Source of the DNA: Aegilops tauschii subsp. strangulata
Taxonomy: Eukaryota > Streptophyta > Magnoliopsida > Poales > Poaceae
Reading direction: 5' to 3'
Length of the DNA stretch: 64,000 bases
NCBI RefSeq assembly: GCF_002575655.3
Contig: NC_053036.3
Span: 196,572,788-196,636,787 of the forward strand
A model generated the notes under the pieces. That model was not told the DNA's origin. It saw nothing but the letters and a program-made list of their open reading frames with translations, and searched no databases. A program made the translations under genes and the position numbers. This document shows, in pieces, positions 1-13,100 of the stretch; the stretch's first letter is position 1, and each line of letters opens with the position of its first letter.

Positions 1-3000
1 CATAACGGTTTGAAAAATCATACTTTCGTGTACTTGTGTGCGAGTTAATTACATGTGTAGTAAATTAGAAGGAATTTTCAAACATATTGGTCTCAAGGGA
101 TGGGCACATGCATGGAGTGCCATGGCATTTTAATTCCAAAAAATAAAAAAATGATCAGAAAAGCATGAAACCTTGCTTGATTTAATGGCATGCCACCAAG
201 ATGATGTGGTAATGAAATTGGCATGTTTGACGAACGTTTGGACACACACCCCTCACAAACCGGAGCAACTCGCTAGAAGGTTCGTGGTTCCGAGAGGGAA
301 CAATGCATGTTTCGTGACGAACGGGAGATAGCTTCCTCTGACGGCCTTCAATTTTTTTTCCTATATTTAACATGCACTAATACAACTTTCATGTGTAAAT
401 TTGGTAAATTTCAGGAATCATTTGACCTTTTAAAGACATTTAAGTGATTTTCTAACCATTTAATGACCGTAATTCAAATTTGAACCACATCTACATGCAA
501 CGCCTAACCATAACTGTTTGAAAATTCATATATTTGTGTACTTGTGTGCGAGTTAATTCCATGTGCAGTAAATTAGAAGAAATTTTCAAACATATTGGCT
601 CAAGGCATGGGCACATGCTTGGAGTGCCATGGCATTTTAATTCCAAAAAATAAAAAATGATTAAAAAAACATGAAACCTTGCTTGATTTAATGTCATGCC
701 ACCAAGATGATGTGGTAAAGAAATTGACATGTTTGACGAACGTTTGGACACACACACCCCTCACAAACCGGAGCAACTCGCTAGAAGGTTCGTGGTTCCG
801 AGAGGGAACATTGCATGTTTGATGACGAACGGGAGATAGCTTCCTCTTACGGCCTTCAAATTTTTTCCTACGTTTAACGTCCACTAATACAATTGTCATG
901 TGAAAACTGGAAATTTTCAGGGGTCATTTGTCCTTTTAAAGACATTTAAGTGATTTTCTAACCATTTAATGACCGTAATTCAAATTTGAACTACATCTAC
1001 ATGCAACGCCTAACCAAAACGGTTTGAAAAATCATATATGTGTACTTGTGTGCGAGTTAATTCCATGTGCAGTAAATTAGAAGGAATTTTAAAACATATT
1101 GTCTCATGACATGGACACATGCATACGTATGCATGGGGTCACATGGCATTTTAATTTGAAAAATAAAAAAATGATCAGAAAAACATGAAACCTTGGTGGA
1201 TGTAATGTTATGCCACCAAGATGATGTGGTAAATAATGGCATGTTTGACGAACGTTTGGACACACACCCCTCACAAACCGGAGCAACTCGCTAGAAGGTT
1301 CATGGTTCCGAGAGGGAACAATGCATGTTTCGTGTTGAACGTGAGATAGCTTCCTCTGACGGCCTTCAATTTTTTTCCTATATTTAACATCCACTAATAC
1401 AACTTTCATGTGAAAATTTGGAAAATTTTAGGGGTCATTTGACCTTTTAAAGACATTTAAGTGATTTTCTAACCATTTAATGACCGTAATTCAAATTTGA
1501 ACCACATCTACATGCAACGCCTAACCATAACGGTTTGAAAAATCATATTTTTGTGAACTTGTGTGCGAGTTAATTACATGTGTAGTAAATTAGAAGGAAT
1601 TTTCAAACATATTGGTCTCAAGGGATGGGCACATGCATGGAGTGCCATGGCATTTTAATTCCAAAAAATAAAAAAATGATCAGGAAAGCATGAAACCTTG
1701 CTTGATTTAATGTCATGCCACCAAGATGATGTGGTAAATAAATTGGCATGTTTGACGAACGTTTGGACACACACACCCCTCACAAACTGGAGAAACTCGC
1801 TAGAAGGTTCATGGTTCCGAGAGGGAACATTGCATGTTTGATGACGAACGGGAGATAGCTTCCTCTTACGGCCTTCAAATTTTTTCCTACGTTTAACATG
1901 CACTAATACAATTGTCATGTGAAAATTTGGAAATTTTCAAGGGTCATTTGTCCTTTTAAAGACATTTAAGTGATTTTCTAACCATTTAATGACCGTAATT
2001 CAAATTTGAACTGCATCTACATGCAACGCCTAACCAAAACGGTTTGAAAAATCATATTTTTGTGTACTTGTGTGCGAGTTAATTACATGTGTAGTAAATT
2101 AGAAGGAATTTTCAAACATATTGGTCTCAAGGGATGGGCATATGCATGGAGTGCCATGGCATTTTAATTCCAAAAAATAAAAAAATGATCAGAAAAGCAT
2201 GAAACCTTGCTTGATTTAATGTCATGCCACAAAGATGATGTGGTAAAGAAATTGGCATGTTTGACGAATGTTTGGACACACACACCCCTCACAAACCGGA
2301 GCAACTCGCTAGAAGGTTTGTGGTTCCGAGAGGGAACATTGCATGTTTGATGACGAACGGGAGATAGCTTCCTCTTACGGCCTTCAAATTTTTTTCCTAC
2401 GTTTAACGTGCACTAATACAATTGTCATGTGAAAATTTGGAAATTTTCAGGGGTCATTTGTCCTTTTAAAGACATTTAAGTGATTTTCTAACCATTTAAT
2501 GACCGTAATTCAAATTTGAACTACATCTGCATGCAACGCCTAACCAAAACGGTTTGAAAAATCATATATGTGTACTTATGTGCGAGTTAATTCCATGTGA
2601 AGTAAATTAGAAAGAATTTTAAAACATATTGTCTCACAACATGGACACATGCATACGTATGCATGGGATCACATGGCATTTTAATTTGAAAAATAAAAAA
2701 ATGATCAGAAAAACATGAAACCTTGGTGGATGTAATGTCATGCCACCAAGATGATGTGGTAAAGAATGGCATGTTTGACGAACGTTTGGACACACACCCC
2801 TCACAAATCGGAACAACGCGCTAGAAGGTTCATGGTTCCGAGAGGGAACAATGCATGTTTCATGACGAACGGGAGATAGCTTCCTCTTACGGCCTTCAAT
2901 TTTTTTTCCTATATTTAACGTGCACTAATACAACTTTCATGTGAAAAATTGGATAACTTTAGGGGTCATTTGACCTTTTAAAGACATTTATGTGATTTTC

Positions 3001-6000
3001 TAACCATTTAATGATCGTAATTCAAATTTGAACCACATCTACATGCAACGCCTAACCATAACGGTTTGAAAAATCATATTTTTGTGTACTTGTGTGCGAG
3101 TTAATTCCATGTGCAGAAATTAGAAGGAATTTTAAAACATATTGTCTCACGACATGGATACATGCATACGTATGCATGGGGTCACATGGCATTTTAATTT
3201 GAAAAATAAAAAAATGATGAGAAAAACATGAAACCTTGGTTGATGTAATGTCATGCCACCAAGATGATGTGGTAAAGAATGGCATGTTTGACAAACGTTT
3301 GGACACACACCCCACACAAACCGGAGCAACTCGCTAGAAGGTTCATGGTTCCGAGAGGGAACAATGCATGTTTCGTGACGAACGGGAGATAGCTTCCTCG
3401 GACGGCCTTCAATTTTTTTTCCTATATTTAACGTGCACTAATACAACTTTCATGTGAAAATTTGGAAAATTTCAGGGGTCATTTGACCTTTTAAAGACAT
3501 TTAAGTGATTTTCTAACCATTTAATGACCGTAATTCAAATTTGAACCACATCTACATGCAACGCCTAACCATAACGGTTTGAAAAATCATACTTTCGTGT
3601 ACTTGTGTGCGAGTTAATTACATGTGTAGTAAATTAGAAGGAATTTTCAAACATATTGGTCTCAAGGGATGGGCACATGCATGGAGTGCCATGGCATTTT
3701 AATTCCAAAAAATAAAAAAATGATCAGAAAAGCATGAAACCTTGCTTGATTTAATGGCATGCCACCAAGATGATGTGGTAATGAAATTGGCATGTTTGAC
3801 GAACGTTTGGACACACACCCCTCACAAACCGGAGCAACTCGCTAGAAGGTTCGTGGTTCCGAGAGGGAACAATGCATGTTTCGTGACGAACGGGAGATAG
3901 CTTCCTCTGACGGCCTTCAATTTTTTTTCCTATATTTAACATGCACTAATACAACTTTCATGTGTAAATTTGGTAAATTTCAGGAATCATTTGACCTTTT
4001 AAAGACATTTAAGTGATTTTCTAACCATTTAATGACCGTAATTCAAATTTGAACCACATCTACATGCAACGCCTAACCATAACTGTTTGAAAATTCATAT
4101 ATTTGTGTACTTGTGTGCGAGTTAATTCCATGTGCAGTAAATTAGAAGAAATTTTCAAACATATTGGCTCAAGGCATGGGCACATGCTTGGAGTGCCATG
4201 GCATTTTAATTCCAAAAAATAAAAAATGATTAAAAAAACATGAAACCTTGCTTGATTTAATGTCATGCCACCAAGATGATGTGGTAAAGAAATTGACATG
4301 TTTGACGAACGTTTGGACACACACACCCCTCACAAACCGGAGCAACTCGCTAGAAGGTTCGTGGTTCCGAGAGGGAACATTGCATGTTTGATGACGAACG
4401 GGAGATAGCTTCCTCTTACGGCCTTCAAATTTTTTCCTACGTTTAACGTCCACTAATACAATTGTCATGTGAAAACTGGAAATTTTCAGGGGTCATTTGT
4501 CCTTTTAAAGACATTTAAGTGATTTTCTAACCATTTAATGACCGTAATTCAAATTTGAACTACATCTACATGCAACGCCTAACCAAAACGGTTTGAAAAA
4601 TCATATATGTGTACTTGTGTGCGAGTTAATTCCATGTGCAGTAAATTAGAAGGAATTTTAAAACATATTGTCTCATGACATGGACACATGCATACGTATG
4701 CATGGGGTCACATGGCATTTTAATTTGAAAAATAAAAAAATGATCAGAAAAACATGAAACCTTGGTGGATGTAATGTTATGCCACCAAGATGATGTGGTA
4801 AATAATGGCATGTTTGACGAACGTTTGGACACACACCCCTCACAAACCGGAGCAACTCGCTAGAAGGTTCATGGTTCCGAGAGGGAACAATGCATGTTTC
4901 GTGTTGAACGTGAGATAGCTTCCTCTGACGGCCTTCAATTTTTTTCCTATATTTAACATCCACTAATACAACTTTCATGTGAAAATTTGGAAAATTTTAG
5001 GGGTCATTTGACCTTTTAAAGACATTTAAGTGATTTTCTAACCATTTAATGACCGTAATTCAAATTTGAACCACATCTACATGCAACGCCTAACCATAAC
5101 GGTTTGAAAAATCATATTTTTGTGAACTTGTGTGCGAGTTAATTACATGTGTAGTAAATTAGAAGGAATTTTCAAACATATTGGTCTCAAGGGATGGGCA
5201 CATGCATGGAGTGCCATGGCATTTTAATTCCAAAAAATAAAAAAATGATCAGGAAAGCATGAAACCTTGCTTGATTTAATGTCATGCCACCAAGATGATG
5301 TGGTAAAGAAATTGGCATGTTTGACGAACGTTTGGACACACACACCCCTCACAAACTGGAGAAACTCGCTAGAAGGTTCATGGTTCCGAGAGGGAACATT
5401 GCATGTTTGATGACGAACGGGAGATAGCTTCCTCTTACGGCCTTCAAATTTTTTCCTACGTTTAACATGCACTAATACAATTGTCATGTGAAAATTTGGA
5501 AATTTTCAAGGGTCATTTGTCCTTTTAAAGACATTTAAGTGATTTTCTAACCATTTAATGACCGTAATTCAAATTTGAACTGCATCTACATGCAACGCCT
5601 AACCAAAACGGTTTGAAAAATCATATTTTTGTGTACTTGTGTGCGAGTTAATTACATGTGTAGTAAATTAGAAGGAATTTTCAAACATATTGGTCTCAAG
5701 GGATGGGCATATGCATGGAGTGCCATGGCATTTTAATTCCAAAAAATAAAAAAATGATCAGAAAAGCATGAAACCTTGCTTGATTTAATGTCATGCCACA
5801 AAGATGATGTGGTAAAGAAATTGGCATGTTTGACGAATGTTTGGACACACACACCCCTCACAAACCGGAGCAACTCGCTAGAAGGTTTGTGGTTCCGAGA
5901 GGGAACATTGCATGTTTGATGACGAACGGGAGATAGCTTCCTCTTACGGCCTTCAAATTTTTTTCCTACGTTTAACGTGCACTAATACAATTGTCATGTG

Positions 6001-6676
6001 AAAATTTGGAAATTTTCAGGGGTCATTTGTCCTTTTAAAGACATTTAAGTGATTTTCTAACCATTTAATGACCGTAATTCAAATTTGAACTACATCTGCA
6101 TGCAACGCCTAACCAAAACGGTTTGAAAAATCATATATGTGTACTTATGTGCGAGTTAATTCCATGTGAAGTAAATTAGAAAGAATTTTAAAACATATTG
6201 TCTCACAACATGGACACATGCATACGTATGCATGGGATCACATGGCATTTTAATTTGAAAAATAAAAAAATGATCAGAAAAACATGAAACCTTGGTGGAT
6301 GTAATGTCATGCCACCAAGATGATGTGGTAAAGAATGGCATGTTTGACGAACGTTTGGACACACACCCCTCACAAATCGGAACAACGCGCTAGAAGGTTC
6401 ATGGTTCCGAGAGGGAACAATGCATGTTTCATGACGAACGGGAGATAGCTTCCTCTTACGGCCTTCAATTTTTTTTCCTATATTTAACGTGCACTAATAC
6501 AACTTTCATGTGAAAAATTGGATAACTTTAGGGGTCATTTGACCTTTTAAAGACATTTATGTGATTTTCTAACCATTTAATGATCGTAATTCAAATTTGA
6601 ACCACATCTACATGCAACGCCTAACCATAACGGTTTGAAAAATCATATTTTTGTGTACTTGTGTGCGAGTTAATTA
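1..6676. repeat. Higher-order repeat: 3,569-bp seven-monomer unit, two near-identical copies
   Basis: Sequence from position 1 matches sequence from 3,570 with a constant offset of 3,569 bp, to about 3,107 against 6,676. By eye I found one substitution (T in the first copy near 1,739, G at the matching place near 5,308). Monomers within one unit differ from each other far more than this. The second copy is six monomers long; after about 6,662 it continues with a type I monomer where the first copy has type II. The match is as expected from a very recent unequal exchange or segmental duplication, or from a sequence-assembly duplication. Confidence 0.92.
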
Positions 6677-9600
6677 CATGTGTAGTAAATTAGAAGGAAT
6701 TTTCAAACATATTGGTCTCAAGGCATGGGCACATGCATGGAGTGCCATGGCATTTTAATTCCAAAAAATAAAAAAATGATAAGAAAAGCATGAAACCTTG
6801 CTTGATTTAATGTCATGCCACCAAGATGACGTGGTAATGAAATTGGCATGTTTGACGAACGTTTGGACACACACCCCTCAGAAACCGGAGCAACTCGCTA
6901 GAAGGTTTGTGGTTCCGAGAGGGAACAATGCATGTTTGATGACGAACGGGAGATAGCTTCCTCTTACGGCCGTCAAATTTTTTCCTACATTTAATGTGCA
7001 CTAATACAACTGTCATGTGAAAATTTGGAAAATTTCAGGGGTCATTTGACCTTTTAAAGACATTTAAGTGATTTTCTAACCATTTAATGACCATAATTCA
7101 AATTTAAACTACATCTACATGCAACGCCTAACCATAACTGTTTGAAAAATCATATTTTTATGTACTTGTGTGCGAGTTAATTCCATGTGTAGTAAATTAG
7201 AAGGAATTTTCAAACATATGGGCTCAAGGCAAGGGCACATGCATGGAGTGCCATGGCATCTTAATTCCAAAAAATAAAAAATGATCAGAAAAACATGAAA
7301 CCTTGCTTGATTTAATGTCATGCCACCAAGATGATGTGGTAAAGAAATTGGCATGTTTGACGAACGTTTGGACACACACACCCCTCACAAACCGGAGCAA
7401 CTCGCTAGAAGGTTCGTGGTTCCGAGAGGGAACATTGCATGTTTGATGTCGAACGGGAGATAGCTTCCTCTTACGGCCTTCAAATTTTTTCCTACGTTTA
7501 ACGTGCACTAATACAATTGTCATGTGAAAATTGGAAATTTTCGGGGGTCATTTGTCCTTTTAAAGACATTTAAGTGATTTTCTAACCATTTAATGACCGT
7601 AATTCAAATTTGAACTACATCTACATGCAATGCCTAACCAAAACGGTTTGAAAAATCATATATGTGTACTTGTGTGCGAGTTAATTCCATGTGCAGTAAA
7701 TTAGAAGGTATTTTTAAACATATTGTCTCATGACATGGACACATGCATACGTATGCATGGGGTCACATGGCATTTTAATTTGAAAAATAAAAAAATCAGA
7801 AAAACATGAAACCTTGGTTGATGTAATGTCATGCCACCAAGATGATGTGGTAAATAATGGCATGTTTGACGAACGTTTGGACACACACCCCTCACAAACT
7901 GGAGCAACTCGCTAGAAGGTTCATGGTTCCGAGAGGGAACGATGCATGTTTCGTGACGAACGGGAGATAGCTTCCTCTGACGGCCTTCAATTTTTTTCCT
8001 ATATTTAACGTGCACCAATACAACTTTCATGTGAAAATTTGGAAAATTTCAGGGGTCATTTGAGCTTTTAAAGACATTTAAGTGATTTTCTAACCATTTA
8101 ATGACCGTAATTCAAATTTGAACCACATCTACATGCAACGCCTAACCATAACGGTTTGAAAAATCATATTTTTATGTACTTGTGTTCGAGTTAATTACAT
8201 GTGTAGTAAATTAGAAGGAATTTTCAAACATATTGGTCTCAAGGGATGGGCACATGCATGGAGTGCCATGGCATTTTAATTCCAAAAAATAAAAAAATGA
8301 TCAGAAAAGCATGAGACCTTGCTTGATTTAATGGCATGCCACCAAGATGATGTGGTAATGAAATTGGCATGTTTGACGAACGTTTGGACACACACCCCTC
8401 ACAAACCGGAGCAACTCGCTAGAAGGTTCGTGGTTCCGAGAGGGAACAATGCATGTTTCGTGACGAACGGGAGATAGCTTCCTCTGACGGCCTTCAATTT
8501 TTTTCCTATATTTAACGTGCACTAATACAACTTTCATGTGAAAATTTGGAAAATTTCAGGGGTCATTTGACCTTTTAAAGACATTTAAGTGATTTTCTAA
8601 CCATTTAATGACCGTAATTCAAATTTGAACCACATCTAGATGCAACGCCTAACCATAAGGGTTTGAAAAATCATATATGTGTACTTGTGTGCGAGTTAAT
8701 TCCATGTGCAGTCAATTAGAAGGAATTTTAAAACATATTGTCTCACGACATGGACACATGCATACGTATGCATGGGGTCGCATGGCATTTTAATTTGAAA
8801 AATAAAAAAATGATCAGAAAAACATGAAACCTTGGTGGATGTAATGTCATGCCACCAAGATGATGTGGTAATGAAATTGGCATGTTTGACGAACGTTTGG
8901 ACACACACCCCTCACAAACAGGAGCAACTCGCTAGAAGGTTCGTGGTTCCGAGAGGGAACAATGCATGTTTGATGACGAACGGGAGATAGCTTCCTCTTA
9001 CGGCCGTCAAATTTTTTTCCTACGTTTAATGTGCACTAAAACAACTGTCATGTGAAAATTTGGAAACTTTCGGGGGTCATTTGACCTTTTAAAGACATTT
9101 AAGTGATTTTCTAACCATTTAATGACCGTAATTCAAATTTGAACCACATCTACATGCAATGCCTAACCATAACGGATTGAAAAATCATATTTTTGTGAAC
9201 TTGTGTGCGAGTTAATTACATGTGTAGTAAATTAGAAGGAATTTTCGAACATATTGGTCTCAAGGCATGGGCACATGCATGGAGTGCCATGGCATTTTAA
9301 TTCCAAAAAATAAAAAAAATGATCAGAAAAGCATGAAACCTTGCTTGATTTAGTGTCATGCCACCAAGATGATGTGGTAAAGAAATTGGCATGTTTGACG
9401 AACGTTTGGAAACACACCCCTCACAAACCGGAGCAACTCGCTAGAAGGTTCGTGGTTCCGAGAGGGAACAATGCCTGTTTGATGACGAACGGGAGATAGC
9501 TTCCTCTTACGGCCGTCAAGTTTTTTCCTACGTTTAATGTGCACTAAAACAACTGTCATGTGAAAATTTGGAAAATTTCAGGGGTCATTTGACCTTTTAA

Positions 9601-10189
9601 AGATATTTAAGTGATTTTCTTAGCATTTAATGACCATAATTCAAATTTGAACGACATCTACATGCAACGCCTAACCATAACAGTTTGAAAAAACATATTT
9701 TTGTGTACTTGGGTGCGAGTTAATTCCATGTGCAGTAAATTAGAAGAAATTTTCAAACATATTGGCTCAAGGCATGGGCACATGCATGGAGTGCCATGGC
9801 ATTTTAATTCCAAAGAATAAAAAAATGATAAGAAAAGCATGAAACCTTGCTTGATTTAATGTCATGCCACCAAGATGATGTGGTAAAGAAATTGGCATGT
9901 TTGACGAACGTTTGGACACACACACCCCTCACAAACCGGAGCAACTCGCTAGAAGGTTCGTGGTTCCGAGAGGGAACATTGCATGTTTGATGACGAACGG
10001 GACATAGCTTCCTCTTACGGCCTTCAAATTTTTCCCTACGTTTAACATGCACTAATACAATTGTCATGTGAAAATTTGGAAATTTTCAGGGGTCATTTGT
10101 CCTTTTAAAGACATTTAAGTGATTTTCTAACCATTTAATGACCGTAATCCAAATTTGAACTACATCTACATGCAACGCCTAACCAAAAC

Positions 10190-13100
10190 GGTTTGAAAAA
10201 TCATATATGTGTACTTGTGTGCGAGTTAATTCCATGTGCAGTAAATTAGAAGGAATTTTAAAACATATTGTCTCAGGACATGGACACATGCATACGTATG
10301 CATGGGGTCACATGGCATTTTAATTTGAAAAATAAAAAAATGATCAGAAAAACATGAAACATTGGTTGATGTAATGTCATGCCACCAAGATGATGTGGTA
10401 AAGAATGGCATGTTTGACGAACGTTTGGACACATACCCCTCACAAAACGGAGCAACTCGCTAGAAGGTTCATGGTTCCGAGAGGGAACAATGCATGTTTC
10501 GTGACGAACGGGAGATAGCTTCCTCTGACGGCCTTCAATTTTTTTCCTATATTTAACGTCCACTAATACAACTTTCATGTGAAAATTTGGAAAATTTCAG
10601 GGGTCATTTGACCTTTTAAAGGCATTTAAGTGATTTTCTAACCATTTAATGACCATAATTCAAATTTGAACCACATCTACATGCTACGCCTAACCATAAC
10701 GGTTTGAAAAATCATATTTTTGTGTACTTGCGTGCGAGTTAATTACATGTGTAGTAAATTAGAAGGAATTTTCAAACATATTGGTCTCAAGGGATGGGCA
10801 TATGCATGGAGTGCCATGGCATTTTAATTCCAAAAAATAAAAAAATGATCAGAAAAGCATGAAACCTTGCTTGATTTAATGTCATGCCACCAAGATGATG
10901 TGGTAAAGAAATTGGCATGTTTGACGAACGTTTGGACACACACACCCCTCACAAACCGGAGCAACTCGCTAGAAGGTTCATGGTTCGGAGAGGGAACATT
11001 GCATGTTTGATGACGAACGGGAGATAGCTTCCTCTTACGGCCTTCAAATTTTTTCCTACGTTTAACGTGCACTAATACAATTGTCATGTGAAAATTTGGA
11101 AATTTTCAAGGTTCATTTGTCCTTTTAAAGACATTTAAGTGACTTTCTAACCATTCAATGACCGTAATTCAAATTTGAACTGCATCTACATTCAACGCCT
11201 AACCAAAACGGTTTGAAAAATCATATATGTGTACTTGTGTGCGAGTTAATTCCATGTGCAGTAAATTAGAAGGAATTTTAAAACATATTGTCTCACGACA
11301 TGGACACATGCATACGTATGCATGGGGTCACATGGCATTTTAATTTGAAAAATAAAAAAATGATCAGAAAAACATGAAACCTTGGTGGATGTAATGTCAT
11401 GCCACCAAGATGATGTGGTAAAGAATGGCATGTTTGAAGAACGTTTGGACACACACCCCTCACAAACCGGAGCAACTCGCTAGAAGGTTCATGGTTCCGA
11501 CAGGGAACAATGCATGTTTCATGACGAACGGGAGATAGCTTCCTCTTACGGCTTTCAATTTTTTTCCTATATTTAACGTGCACTAATACAACTTTCATGT
11601 GAACATTTGGAAAATTTCAGGGGTCATTTGACCTCTTAAAGACATTTAAGTGATTTTCTAACCATTTAAAGACCATAATTCAAATTTGAACCACATCTAC
11701 ATGCAATGCCTAACCATAACAGTTTGAAAAATCATATTTTTGTGTACTTGTGTGCGAGTTAATTCCATGTGTAGTAAATTAGAAGGAATTTTCGAACATA
11801 TTGGTCTCAAGGCATGGGCACATGCATGGAGTGCCATGGCATTTTAATTCCAAAAAATAAAAAAATGATCAGAAAAGCATGAAACCTTGCTTGATTTAAC
11901 TTCATGCCACCAAGATGATGTGGTAAAGAAATTGGCATGTTTGATGAACGTTTGGACACACACCCCTCACAAAATAGAGCAACTCGCTAGAAGGTTCGTG
12001 GTTCCGAGAGGGAACATTGCATGTTTGATGACGACGGGAGATAGCTTCCTCTTACGGCCTTCAAATTTTTTCCTACGTTTAACGTGCACTAATACAATTG
12101 TCATGTGAAAATTGGAAATTTTCAGGGGTCATTTGTCCTTTTAAAGACATTTAAGTGATTTTCTAACCATTTAATGACCGTAATCCAAATTTGAACTACA
12201 TCTACACGCAACGCCTAACCAAAACGGTTTGAAAAATCATATATGTGTACTTGTGTGCGAGTTAATTCCATGTGCAGTAAATTAGAAGGAATTTTAAAAC
12301 ATATTGTCTCACGACATGGACACATGCATACTTATGCATGGGGTCACATGGCATTTTAATTTGAAAAATAAAAAAATGATCAGAAAAACATGAAACATTG
12401 GTTGATGTAATGTCATGCCACCAAGATGATGTGGTAAAGAATGGCATGTTTGACGAACGTTTGGACACACACCCCTCACAAACCGGAGCAACTCACTAGA
12501 AGGTTCATGGTTCCGAGAGGGAACAATGCATGTTTCGTGACGAACGGGAGATAGCTTCCTCTGACGGCCTTCAATTTTTTTCCTATATTTAACGTCCACT
12601 AATACAACTTTCATGTGAAAATTTGGAAAATTTCAGGGGTCATTTGACCTTTTAAAGACATTCAAGTGATTTTCTAACCATTTAATGACCATAATTCAAA
12701 TTTGAACCACATCTACATGCTACGCCTAACCATAACGGTTTGAAAAATCATATTTTTCTGTACTTGCGTGCGAGTTAATTACATGTGTAGTAAATTAGAA
12801 GGAATTTTCAAACATATTAGTCTCAAGGGATGGGCATATGCATGGAGTGCCATGGCATTTTAATTCCAAAAAATAAAAAAAATGATCAGAAAAGCATGAA
12901 ACCTTGCTTGATTTAATGTCATGCCACCAAGATGATGTGGTAAAGAAATTGGCATGTTTGACGAACGTTTGGACACACACACCCCTCACAAACCGGAGCA
13001 ACTCGCTAGAAGGTTCATGGTTCCGAGAGGGAACATTGCATGTTTGATGACGAACGGGAGATAGCTTCCTCTTACGGCCTTCAAATTTTTTCCTACGTTT

